Positions 35,816 to 49,756 of a stretch of 64,000 bases of DNA are shown here, one piece after another (within the stretch, counting starts at the first letter, position 1; every line of letters starts with the position of its first letter). A program made the translations under genes and the position numbers. The DNA comes from Artemia franciscana (lineage: Eukaryota; Arthropoda; Branchiopoda; Anostraca; Artemiidae): assembly GCF_032884065.1 (NCBI RefSeq), contig NC_088864.1:24257486-24321485 (forward strand). Direction: 5' to 3'. The notes below the pieces were generated by a model, which saw only the letters and a program-made list of their open reading frames with translations, did no database searches and had not been told where the DNA came from.

Positions 35816-37526
35816 AGAGATGTCAGGCTCTTTATGCGAGGCCAAAGGCCCTAGCGATGTGAGCCAGGAGAAAAAATTCTATAAAGGTAACTCTTTGTTG
35901 GCTACAGAACTTTAAACCTGGCTGTCTGCTTGTCTGTTAATAATTATAAAATTAATAATAGTAAAAAACAGATGTGTCTATAGGTGTAACTTTTCCTCTG
36001 TTCTTAACAGTGAGCTGAACTCATCAAACTAGAAGTAGAAAAAGTAACACATGCTAATTCTGGAACCCCGAGAGTCTAAATATGCTAGAAATATCCAAGA
36101 ATTATAAACAAAAACAGATTAGAAAAAAGACAAAAAAACTGGGAATGTAACATCATCGTAACAAGTGTGCGATGGCTGAAGGCTTGAGATGCCAACTGTA
36201 GGGTAAGAGGAGGTACGTGACGTCAGGGAATATTTTCGAAGGCCGAAAGCCACATTGATTAGAGGGAGGTGGTTTTTGATATTATATTTAACCATAAAAA
36301 TACAATACGTGTGTTTTGTTTTTCGAACTATAAAATAAACCGACCTAATCAAGCTAGAAACGTGAAAATTTATGCAGAATCATCTTGGAATGATGAAGAT
36401 CTGAAAAAAAAAACTCGAACTAATAAACCTGAACAGAGTAGGGTGAAGGAGTACCGTTATTAGACCTTTGGAATGCAGGTAGCTTGTGTTGCGATGAGTT
36501 GCCGTAGGTAATAACACATTTATAATCTGGAGTACACATCATAATATTATAACTTAAAAATAAATAATTATCCATCCCCTTCCTAAAAGTCAAAACACTG
36601 CAACTAAAGAAAACGCAAGCCTAAATAACGTTTTTTATTTTCTGCTTCACTAATATATTTACAAACCTGAAAGATCGCCCTTTTTAGAGTTATCTGCAGG
36701 ATCACTGGGAACTTAAGGATTTCACCCTAAAAAATTACTCCTAAAGTAGTTGTAGTCGTGATAGTTAGTCTACGCAGTTGTGAAAACTTGTGCTGACTTT
36801 TGAAACAGTTTCGTATAATATAAAAATATGGATTTTCTCTTATTCAGAAGTCTTCAGATGGGGATTGAAGAATTGGCCTAGGAAGGCTCTTGCATCCCGC
36901 TGACAAATGGGACAGCCAAGTCTTTTTTCGCTTATGTCATTGAAACGATGTTGTAATTTCCAGTTCTACGTCTTATAATATTTTTAGGAAAAGAATTCTC
37001 TACCAAAAGTGTTGATTTGTTTAGCTCAGATTGTAAAAAGGTTTCCAGGTTGTGGCTTATGACTTCACTACTCTTCTTCTTCATCTTAATTACACATTTT
37101 TGTGCGTATTGTTTTCACAAATTGTCAATATTGTTGCTCTTTAATCACGACCAGAGGGCATGTCTAAGAACATGAACTGTGCATTACCAAGTTTAAGAGC
37201 TGCGCTACAGCTATGTAACTGTTAGCCAAATTCGCCTTATTTTTTAAGAAATGGTACAGTAGAACAGAAATACAAACTCACAAAAATATTGGATAGGTGG
37301 GTTAGGATTTTTAATTTCTTATTTTTTTAAATGAAGACACGGAAAATACATTTTTTTTTAAATCAAGGGAGAGGGGTAATTTAGTGCTTTCTGTGAAAAT
37401 CTGAAAAAACACCTTTCAAAATCTAGAGCCCTCCTCCCTACTTAATACCCATGATCCAGAAAGGAAAACAAAACAGAAGTTGATTATTTTAATTTTGCGT
37501 TCAGTCTGTTCAAATTTTGATTTTAG

Positions 37527-37824
37527 GTTACGATTTTATTTGCTGATCTGCACGCTTATCTTGATAACATGAAAGCGCCATGGGAATTGCTACAACTGCG
37601 GACTAAATACTATGAGGCTGTCATAAAATCCATGCTGAAAGCCCTTGGTGTCTCCCTTGAAAAACTGAAGTTTGTTCAAGGTACGGAGTATCAATTGTCG
37701 AGAGAATACACTTTAGATGTCTATAAATTGGCTAGTCTGGTGACCGAACATGATGCTAAAAAAGCTGGTGCTGAAGTTGTCAAGCAAGTTCATCACCCTT
37801 TATTGTCTGGCCTTCTTTATCCTG
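37527..37824 (+). CDS. YARS1: Tyrosyl-tRNA synthetase, cytosolic: central catalytic exon
   Basis: Ninety-nine codons plus one base, directly continuing the previous exon: [20 protein letters not shown], then [47 protein letters not shown] and [10 protein letters not shown]. It forms the rest of the first half of the Rossmann fold and the start of the dimer-side insertion. Acceptor GATTTTAG/GTTACG, donor CCTG/GTAATG (phase 1), with the split Gly completed by the exon at 51838. At the position of the vertebrate and fly ELR tripeptide (the cryptic cytokine motif of human TyrRS) this protein reads QLR. Reading past the donor gives only hydrophobic intron translation. Confidence 0.97.
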
Positions 37825-40261
37825 GTAATGTTTCTTTTTTCTACCTTTGTTTTTATTTACTTTTCTTTCTCTTCTTCTTCTTCTCTTTTTACATTGCATA
37901 TATTGTCTGAAACTTTACTCTGCAAATTCGATCTGGTTTCCTCTTTTTTTTTATTTATTTTTCACCTATTCCTGTAAATCAACAAAGAGCTAGGTGAAAA
38001 ATAAATAAAGAAAAGAAAATACTAGGTCAAAGGTTAATAAAGAGCTCAAACGAAGTACAAAGTCAAGCTTATGATTCAGTTTTTACTGTATTAGGTAATT
38101 TTACCTATAAATAAACCTTGATCCCAAAACTGGAAGCCAACGGGTTATAAAATAGAAATACATTCCGACCTATACCGAGACATTACCTGTCAAAGCTGAT
38201 TCCCAAAATTTCACCATCCGTAGTGAATTGTAAAATTTCTTGAAATGCTTTGCTACTGCCTGTGGGTTTTGGACTTCAGATTGGTTCAAAGATCGAATGC
38301 TCAAGAGTTCGTATCTTTCTCTACTAAAATAGCAACTGAAGGAACTGGCCCTAGAGCAAGAGAATCAGTTAAATAGTGTAATAATATGTGTCATTGCTAT
38401 CTAACAACTGCCAAGTTGGTGTTAGTGTTTGCGAATTTTGTGAAGTTTGTGTCATTGGTAGCTGCCAAGTCATGTCAGATGGAGGGTATCTTAAAATTTT
38501 AGCCTCTTTGCTTTTGATCTAAGTTTTAGAGGAATTGGTGAAGAACTTCTAGCACGAGAGTGGCCTTCTAGGAAAGAAGTTAGTTACGCTGCCTTTGAAG
38601 CTACTCTAGCTCAATATCAAAACACAAAAGCTTGTCGTTTAAAGATGTGACGTGAACTAACTTGGGTGAGATAAGGAAAATCATACGTAACACAGTTGAA
38701 GACTGGATGATTTGGTATCCAAATTTCGGAATCTTAGTGATACTTGCAAAATTTTATATGGGAAAGCCAAATTACGAATTTGTGGGTATGATCAGTTTCC
38801 GTCTGATAAAGGCTCAGACTTTTTTGTGTGCCTGGTAGTTTTTTCCTACCGGATTGTGCCTGTTATCGTTTTTTCAAGTATTATTTAACAAAGGAATTCT
38901 GCAGCATACCGCAGTTGTTTTCTTGCTTTTTACCAGTGAAGATCCAAGAAAGTTTTAGATTTTAACTTGGTAAATTGTTGCGGAATTGATTTAGTTTCAA
39001 CCAGTACCTTTTTTGTTCTTTACTTTTGACTAATTGATTCATGTTTGTGATAACAAAATTGACCGACTAAGGACTGTTATGTGATTTGACTTGAATTTAT
39101 TGAGAATTCTTGTATGGTACAATGACACTGGCATGAAATACAGTTCCCTATTTCTACTGCCCTGTCTTTAATTTTGTGCAAAAGGTACTAAATTAGGCTA
39201 TTTACGATGATTTAATGACAAATATGGAATCAAAGTTTTCCATTTCAGCGATATAGCTTATTCCAGACAACTTATGTAATTAAATTGCTTTCCTAATGAG
39301 ATGTTAAGGAAATGGTATTGTGCGAACGCGTCCTTAAATAGTATCTGGGACATTGCTTCACCTCTAAAAAATACAATAGTGAGGGCATTTGCATCCCAGA
39401 TTCGTCATGCGTCAGCCGTAAGAATTTTCCATTATTCATGCCAGTGCTTTCTTTAGGCTAAATAAATCTGTCAACAATTGCGTGCTTGAGATTAACTCCT
39501 TCATTGAATGTGTTTTATGCCCAGCCCTGTGTCCCAGCCTGATCGTATCCGGATTACTAGTTTCGTTCCATAACTACTCGTGTGCCGTCATTCTTAAAAT
39601 ACCTCTTTGGATTTAAATAATTTAAAAAACATTCCACTAAACAAGTTTTTCAATGAAAGTAAAGAGCTCCATTAAGCCAAATACGAGCAGAATCTTCCAA
39701 GCGTAAAACTACCAAAAATCATCGTCAATAAATAAATTAAACCCAAAATGAACAGAAATTACAATAAATAACAGTCAAACTCAAAACGAGGAAAAATTAA
39801 CATGCGTAGTGCTAACAACCCCCATGCGTTCTCAAGACTAGGACATAATTTGCAATTTATTGAAAAAAAAAATTACCGTGGATTGTCAGTTTAGCATACA
39901 TATGCTGATATTTATAAAAAAAAGTTTTAATAACTTTTTATTTAAAAAAAAATGAGAAAACATTTAAACTGTAGTTTGTTTTCAGTAAAGCGCAAATTAT
40001 GTCCTGATCTTCAGAAGGCATGGGGGCTGTCAGCCGTACTCTTGCTAATTTTTGCTTGTTCTGTGTTTGATTCCATTGTAATTTCTGTACGATTTGAGTT
40101 TTGTTTATTTATTGTTTTTGATTTGTTGTAGTTTTGCGCTCACAAAATTGTTTGACTTTATCTTTGCAACATTTGGCTTAATGAAGCTCTTTACTTTCTT
40201 TGAAAAACATGTTTTGTGGAAAAGCTTTTTTTGAATTAATTTCTATACATTAGTTGTATAT
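37825..40261 (+). other. First part of the 14-kb TyrRS intron
   Basis: T-rich after the donor, no exon or clear repeat until about 39620. There, short family B scraps (AACAAGTTTTTCAATGAAAG) appear, then the dispersed repeat at 39860-40235. Confidence 0.6.
39860..40235. repeat. Dispersed repeat shared with 7855-8160
   Basis: AGAAGGCATGGGGGCTGTCA and TTTACTTTCTTTGAAAAACA also occur near 8045 and 8488. Adjacent GATTGTCAGTTTAGCATACA appears there inverted. Confidence 0.5.
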
Positions 40262-41076
40262 GATGTTGATCATATGCCCTTTTTGAAAACCTGCATACAT
40301 ATATTTTTTTTTTTATTGAAACTCCCCCTAAACGGTCCCTAAAAGTTGCCACCTTAATACCCGTATCGTCATGAGCCATACTAATTGTAGCGGTAGTATT
40401 AATAGTATGCGTGTAGTGCATTCTGGCTAGTTCGAGATCCGCCACAACTTACCCTTAAAGGTCTAACTTAACATATGTAAGCCGTTCTTAAGTTATTGCT
40501 TTCTCCCCTTTTTGAACATCTACATGCTCATAGTATGTTTTGATTTGGATTGTGTAGTAGCGATAGTAGCAGCATGTGCATAATACTTTTGGTTTTTTCA
40601 ACATCCCCTTCAACAGACGCTGAATTTTTTCACTTAATACCATCAACCGTTCCTGAAGCATTTCAGATGCGTCCTCTTGACAAACTGTATGGACATAGTG
40701 TTTTTCGATTAGTTCCGTACAGTTGCAATATATTCCAAATTTTTGCCTTAATATCCCTAATTTCAATAGCAGCAATAGTAGTAGTAGCATCAGAATTAAT
40801 AGTAGTAGCCTTAGCTTTAGTGGCAGTAGTAATAGTAGAAGTAGTAATAATAGTAGCAGCAGTAGTGGTATGAGTATAAGCAGTAGCGTTTGGATGCAAA
40901 TATTTCCCTTTGGTTAGATCCCCCCCCCCACAAAAACCTCTGTTAGTTTAACTTTCGCACATTAAAATACTCCTAAGGTATTGCTGTTACGTTTTTATGC
41001 CAACCTATATACAGTTATAAATAAGTCCCCCCCCCAAAAAAAAACCTTGAAAATTTCACCTTCGTACCCTTAGTAA

Positions 41077-43270
<2,194 letters not shown>

Positions 43271-43689
43271 CGTGAACATTCGGCCTTTTTGACCATGTAC
43301 GCTCTTTTGACACTGTAAATGTACATAGCACCTTTTTATTCAGTTCAGATTTCCCCTAAATATCTGAAATGGAGCAGTGTCTTTGCAGTAGTGGTGGTGG
43401 TTATAGGTCTAGTGGTATGATTTTCTGAAAGTTCGAAATTAATATGCCCAGTCATTTTTGGGTTACGCCCTCTTGAAAATCCGCAGACAAGTAATGTGTT
43501 TTGATTTAGGTGAATAATGCGCTTAATATTCTCTGAAAGGCTCACCTGAAAGCCCTTCATCTTTTTGGAAAGTATAATTCAAAATAGACACCTTTCTCAT
43601 TAACATATACTAAATGTAAACAATGAACAAATTGCCCCGAAGACTGTGGGGATGTTGATATCCCCTAAGACATAATTAATACATCTTTA

Positions 43690-44590
43690 AACAATACTGA
43701 AGAAAATAGCTTTCTTAAAATCTTGATCAGATGTGTTCTGGCGAGTGATAGATTTGGAGGGGATGACTGCCCTCTGTTTACTTTTAACTCTTAAAAAGGG
43801 CTCTAGAACTTCCGATTTCCAATCAAATAAGCCCCATCTGTTCCGCAATTTATACAACCACCCATTCCATAAAAACCTTATATGCCCCGGGGCGTAACTT
43901 GCCACCCTTGTCCCTGGTCTTTGGGGGGGGGGTTGTGAACACCTTGAAGACAATGTTATATGTTCTATGGACTATTGCTGCCCTCCATTACTTTTGACTC
44001 TTAAAAATGACCTAGAACTGTAAATTTCCAATTAAATGAGCCTCCTCTAAAGTTCAAACAACCACTCGTTCTATAAAAAAAACTTTTATGAACCCGGGGC
44101 ATAACTAACACACATTGCTTCCAGACTCTTTGGGGTTGTCTCAACTCCAAAAGCCTTGTTATGGGATCTTTGAACGGTATCTGAAAATTTGTATCAGATG
44201 CATTTCGGGAAAATACGACGTATGTGTGTGTGTTTGTGTGTGTGTGTGTGGGGGGGGGGGTTTCTGCCCTTCGGTCACTTTAACTTTCAAAAAGAGCTCT
44301 AGAACTTCTGATTACCAATCCAATGAGCTCCCCTCCCAAGTTTATATGACCAATATTTCTATAAAATCCTTATATGTCTCTCAGGGTATCACTTACAACC
44401 CTTGCCCTGAATGCTTTGGGTGTGGGGGGGGGCTCCATCCTCTAAGACTAATTTCCGGACCTTTCAACTACGCTGAACAAAATGGCTACCTCAAAATTGT
44501 CATTGGATGTTTCTGGGGAAATGATGGGCATGGGAGGAGGGTTGGTTGCCCTCTAATCACTTTTGACTATTAAAAAGGGCCCTAACCCTA
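43690..44590 (-). repeat. Three degenerate units, left arm of the foldback
   Basis: Units near 43690-43960, 43970-44170 and 44270-44590, each with ACTTTTGACTCTTAAAAA, a CCAATCAAATGAGC-like box and CTTATATGCCC. A (TG)n/poly-G tract is at 44221-44260. Confidence 0.75.
44221..44260 (+). repeat. (TG)n plus poly-G simple repeat
   Basis: TATGTGTGTGTGTTTGTGTG followed by further TG and ten G. Confidence 0.9.
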
Positions 44591-44599
44591 TCAGTGCCC

Positions 44600-45460
44600 T
44601 GGTCTAATCAAAAAAATAAATTGATAATACATTGTGCCCACATCGCTTTTCACTTAGGCAGCGACATTGCGCTGCCTTTGACATGACCCTGTTCTCCAGT
44701 AAGCTAAACTTGATAGTTTTGAAGGTCTCTTTAAAGCAAAATCTTGCTAGATGTCATTGGGTTGTAAAAACCTACAGGTTCAGCCTCTAATCTTGTTAAG
44801 CTTGTTTTTGAAAGTCTTCCAAATTTATCAACTAAGTCAATTGACAATACACTTTGTTTGAGATATCCCAGATACCGATATCTCACCTGATCCTGAATAT
44901 CTAACATCGGACCTTGAAAGTGCTGTAAAAACAGTAAATTCAAGAAGCTTCAAACTTGAGTTGGATTGAGCCTCCATGGTTTGTGATTTTTCTCTTGGTC
45001 TTTCCTTTGGGTCTGAATTTTTTGCAATTAAGTAGTATCAGCCTCAGTTTCTGCTGTCAATCTCACGACTACTCGAGTCCTTCTTGCCCACTTCTTTCAA
45101 CATTAAGTAAGTGTTCTCGAAGTTCTGGTTCACACCAGAACTAATGATTAATGAGTAATCCTAATGATTAATATGCATTGACTGTATTCCCAAAATGGGC
45201 CAATTGTGCCGACAATTATTTTTAATAAAAATTTCTTTAGATGTGAATTTACCAAGGCCCCACGTCCAATAATCACAAATGGACAAATGTCCAATAAAGT
45301 TTACTTGTCTAAGACTCAATGGCGCTAACGATTTATTAAAATACTTTGGGAAAATAATATTTCCGTAATGATAAGATGATAACCTAATCGTAGACAGCGC
45401 TATTTAGACCTGGGCACTTCATATCGAAGGATTTGTCGTAGATGCTTAGAAAAGGGCGCA
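44600..45460. other. Spacer (loop) between the two arms of the foldback
   Basis: Not shared with the units. Contains a small perfect hairpin, AGGCAGCG/CGCTGCCT, at 44656-44677. No coding signal. Confidence 0.5.
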
Positions 45461-45479
45461 TTCAATTGTAATTTGAAAC

Positions 45480-47340
45480 GGCTAGTGCCATTTTTAATAG
45501 TCAAAAGTGATTGGATGGCAACTAACCTCTCTCCCACGTCCTCTATTCTCCCACACATACGATCAAAATTTTGAGATAGTCATTTTATTAAACGTAGTTG
45601 AAGGTCCGGAAATTTTGTCTTTGAAAATGACACCCCCCCCCCACTTCCCACACACAGCCCTCGGGGCAAGGGTTGTAAGTCATGCCCTGAGGGCATACAA
45701 GGTTTACATAGAGTGATCATATAAACTTTGGAGGGAATTTATTAGATTGGTAATTGGAAGTTTTAGTCCCTATTTTAAGATTCAGATAATCGGAGGATAG
45801 ATACCCTCCCCCCACACCTCGTATTTTCCTGAAATTCATCTGATAAAAATTTTGAGATGGCCGTTTGTTGTAGTAGAAACTTCGAAAAAGACTCATTCGT
45901 TTGGAAATTGAAGGGACTTGTGCCCCTTTTAATAGCCGAAAGTGATTGGAGGGCAACTAACCCTCCTTTCATGCCCGCCATTTCACCAAACACATCAAAT
46001 CAAAATTTTGAGATAGCAATATTGTTCAGTGATGGTATAAGGTCTGGAAATTATGTCTTTGTGGATAACAACCCCCCTCTACAGCCCCCATGGCAAGGGT
46101 TGTAAGTTACACCCTGGAGGCATATAAGGTTTCTTATAGAAATGTTGTTCGAATAAACTTTGAAAGGGGCTCATTGGACTGTAATCAGGTTTCGCTAATG
46201 CCCTTTTTAATATTCAAAGTGTTCCTCCCCCCATACACACACCTTGTGTTTTCTCGAATGAGATGACCATTTGTTGTCGTAGAAACTTCAAAAAATGCTC
46301 GTTTGGTTGGAAATTGAAAGGACCTTGTTTTAATAATCAAAAGCGATTGAAGGGCAACAAGCCCCCCCCCATCAATTCCCAAAACATATCTAATCAAAAT
46401 TTGAGGTAGCGATTTTGTTCAGCCTAGTTAAAAGGTCTGGGAATTATATCTTTGAGAATGACAGCCCCCCTCCCCCACAACCCTCAGCGCAAGAGTTGTA
46501 AGTTATACCCCGAGGACATATAAGGCTTTCGTGGAAAGGTTGGTCGTATAAACTCTAGAGAGGGTTCTTTGGATTGGAAATCAGATGTTCTATTTCCTTT
46601 TTTAAGAGTCAAAGTGATCAGGGGCTGCCCCCTCCTACGTCATATTTTCTATAAATGCATCCGATTGAAATCTTGAGATAGCGATTCGTTCAAAAATCGT
46701 CCAAAGATCATATAATAAAGCCTTTGGGGTGGGCAGAATCCACCAGAATCTGGGCGTAAGGGTTGTAAGTTATGCCTCAGGGCATATAGGTTTTTATGAA
46801 AGGGGTGGCAAAGTGAACTTTAGAAGAGGCTCATTTAATTTGAAATGTATAGTTTTAGTTCTCTTTTAAGAGTCAGACAGGACGGAGAGCAACTAGCGCC
46901 CCTCCCTGACATCTTATTTTCTCAAAACACATTCAGTTGAAATTGTGAGATAGCCATTTTTTGCCAATAGTCCAAAAATCATATAGTAATGTCTTTTGGG
47001 TGGGCACAATCCCCAAGAACCCACGGGCAAGGGTTGTAAATTATGCCTCGGGGCATATAAGGTTTTTCCGGAACGGGTGGTCGTATTAGCTTTGGATCGG
47101 ATGGAGCTCATTTTATTGGAAGTCCGAAATTTTAGTGCCCTTTTTAAGAGTAAGAAATTGTGGAGGGCGATCAGCCCAACCCCCACCCCCCCAAGACTAT
47201 TATTCCCCAAAATATATCCGATCGAAATTTTAACAAACCTATGTTGTTCAGTCTTTTTGAAAGGTCCAGTAATTATGTCTTTGGGATGTCAACCTCCCCA
47301 CAGTCCTCAGGACAAGGCTAGGCAATCTGTTCATTGTTTA
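45480..47340 (+). repeat. Tandem degenerate units, right arm of the foldback
   Basis: Six or seven units of roughly 270 bp. Each reads through CCCTTTTTAAGAGTCAAA, GGCAACTAGCCC, GATCAAAATTTTGAGATAGC, GTCTTTGGG, AAGGGTTGTAAGTTATGCC and GGCATATAAGGTTT. One more unit lies at 48990-49210, and similar boxes occur in family B (4070-4270, 50830-51060). Confidence 0.8.
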
Positions 47341-47559
47341 CACACAGTAGACGTTATTGAGAAAGGTATGTATGTTTGAACTTTACTTTCCAAGAAGATG
47401 AAAAGCATTCAGGTGAGCATTTGCGAGAATGTTTTGAACTAAAAACACGTTATATGTAAAAGGATCTTCAAAGGGGTGTAACGCTGGAATAACTGAGTAT
47501 ATTAATTAGGAAATTTCAGGAAATGATTAGGGAGATGATCAAAAAGGCAATATTTGCAT

Positions 47560-48830
47560 GCTACCAATACTACTACAACTACAACCACTACTACTACCAG
47601 ACCAGTCTATGTACAGTATTGAAGGGAAATTCGAGCTAAATCAAAAGACGATATGTGCATGCAAATTGTCAAAATAACGTATATCAAGAATTGATATGGG
47701 TATTAAGTTAGAAGTCTCGGAGAATGCTTAAAGGGAAAGATCATCTCTCCAAAAGGCAACATGCGCACGCTCTGTTAATAATACTATTACTACTTCACTA
47801 GTACTGTATTTACTACTACTATTACTTTCTATCGATACTACTTGTAAGGCTAAAAGCACTGAGAGGAAAATATGATAACATACAGGCTATCAAAATGACA
47901 TCAGCTATGTCATAGCAACGGCTAAGTGTGTTTAGTTCCAACCTCTAAAACTTATGAGAAGAATATTCTACTGATCAAAAGGCAATATGCTAATACTGTT
48001 ACTAGTAATGTTAATACTACTACTATGACTGCTTCTACGACTATGCCTAGGGGTATGAAGGTGAAATTGTTAATGAATTTTGAGGGGGGATGTGAACTGA
48101 ATCACAGCACGCCGTCTGTGTGCTGGTCGTCAAAAGGGTGTAACAGGAATATGTTGTTAACAATTTTGTGTGTGAAGTTAAAACTAACACGGCTTGTTGT
48201 GAGGGATGTTGAACTAACCAAAAGAAAATATTTTCATCCTAATACTACTGCTTCTACTCATACTACTACTACTATTACTATTATTACTACTTCTATTACT
48301 ATTATTACTACTTCTATTACTACTACTGCCACTAAAACTGAGGCTACTACAATTAAGTCTACTGCTAATACTACTAATAATAAGATATTAAGGTGAAACA
48401 TTTTGTATGTGCAGTAACTAAACGGAACTAAATCGAAACACACTATGCACACACAGGTTATCAAGCGGACGCATCAGAAATGCTTCAAGAACGTTTGATG
48501 GTAGCTGAAACTTTCAGCGTGCGTTGAAGGGGATGTTGAAGAAACCAAAGATGCTATACACATACTGCCACAAATGCTGCTACAACTATTGCTACTGTAC
48601 AATCTAAGGGTTTTAAGGTGAAGCTTTCAAGGAATATTTAGGCGGATGTTGAACTAAATCAAAACAAACTATGGGCATGTGGACTTTCAAAAAGGTGACG
48701 CAGGTATCTGAAGAAAAATTATATTATTAAGTTAGACCTGTAAGGGTAAGTTTTGGGGGGCTTTGAACTAGCCAGAAGGCACTATATATACTTTTACTAC
48801 TACCACTTCAATTACTGTAACTAATGGCAC
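47560..48830 (+). repeat. Units with internal (ACT)n tracts, mirror of the AGT array
   Basis: Repeating text of about 300 bp with GAACTAAATCAAAAGACA, GGCAACATGCGCACGC-like boxes and ATTAAGGTGAAA, each with a short imperfect ACT tract (47573, 47810, 48010, 48240-48380, 48560, 48795). The frame at 47926-48396, rich in Thr, is this repeat read through. Confidence 0.75.
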
Positions 48831-49400
48831 TATGGGTATTAAGGCGAAATCTTTAGGGAAAATTAAGGAGAAGTTTCAATTAGACGAAGAAACTGTGCAT
48901 GTAGATTTTCAAAAGGGCATATAAACAGTATCATAGACTACACCAGTCTATAATTGCTAGAAATATTGTTGAAAATTTTAAAGGAGCTAATGCGATTCAA
49001 AATTAAAAGTTCTGGTGCCCTTTTTGAGAGTAAAAAGAGATTGGAGGGCAAACAGCCTTTCTCTTAAGCCCATTCATTTTCCAAACGCATCCAGTAAACA
49101 TTTTGAGACAGTTATTTTGTTCAGCATAGTAGAACGGTCCAGGAATTATGTCTTTAGGAATATTGGGTATGCCAACTCCCCCACAATCGTGCAATTGGCC
49201 CATTATGCTTTACACCTAAATGCTGCTTTAAACTAAATCAAAAGACATTGTGGTTATGGTTATGGTAAGAAGACGCCTCAGCAATATATCGAGAACCACT
49301 GCCAGTATTAAGTTTAAACTTTTGGGGCTAATACTATTACTACTTCTGCTCTTACAAATAAATAAGGAGAGTGTTAGTGTATACAGGTTGTCATAGTGCA

Positions 49401-49756
49401 TAGCTAGGACCTTTTGGGAATGATATTGTTTTATTTTTCAGGTCAACTTCGGGGGTTTTAAATTGGGTTAAAAGATACTGAAATTCTTGAAAGATACTTG
49501 AAGATATTGAAAATTCTTGAAAAAGTTTCTCCAAGATATAAATAGCAACCCAAGCTACGGATTCTTACAGAATAAACTTAAAAGATACAAAATATTGTTT
49601 TTTTCCCATGAAAATGACTATGTCAATAAAAAACGAACAGAAATTAATTTATAAAACTTCCACAAAACAAGTTCCACTGAGAATGAACGTAGACAATAGA
49701 AATCCCAAAAATGATCACTGAGACTCCTCAGTCTATTGTTCCATGCTTTGTTCGAT
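49401..49756. other. Intron sequence with family B scraps
   Basis: Repeats of ATACTTGAAGATATTGAAA near 49480-49530 and ACGAACAGAAATTAATT at 49634. No gene. Confidence 0.45.

Larger units (their letters stand above)
31210..37526 (+). other. TyrRS intron, 6.3 kb, with repeat and LINE insertions
   Basis: Starts GTAAAT and ends TTTGATTTTAG. It holds the inverted family A copy (31373-33213) and a LINE fragment (35300-35815). The stretches 33214-35299 and 35816-37526 show only AT-rich sequence and short palindromes near 35225-35305 (AGGGTT..., CCTTTT... repeats). No other exon seen. Confidence 0.85.

Noticed and set aside
37750-37977. Alternative frame at the end of a TyrRS exon
   Set aside because: Overlaps a gap-free TyrRS alignment in another frame and extends into a T-rich intron.
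44115-47379. Frames up to 152 codons in the foldback units
   Set aside because: Repeat translations across poly-C/poly-G tracts, with no conserved domain.
47926-48396. 156-codon Thr-rich plus-strand frame
   Set aside because: It reads through repeat units that occur elsewhere in non-coding form; the Thr runs are ACT tracts.
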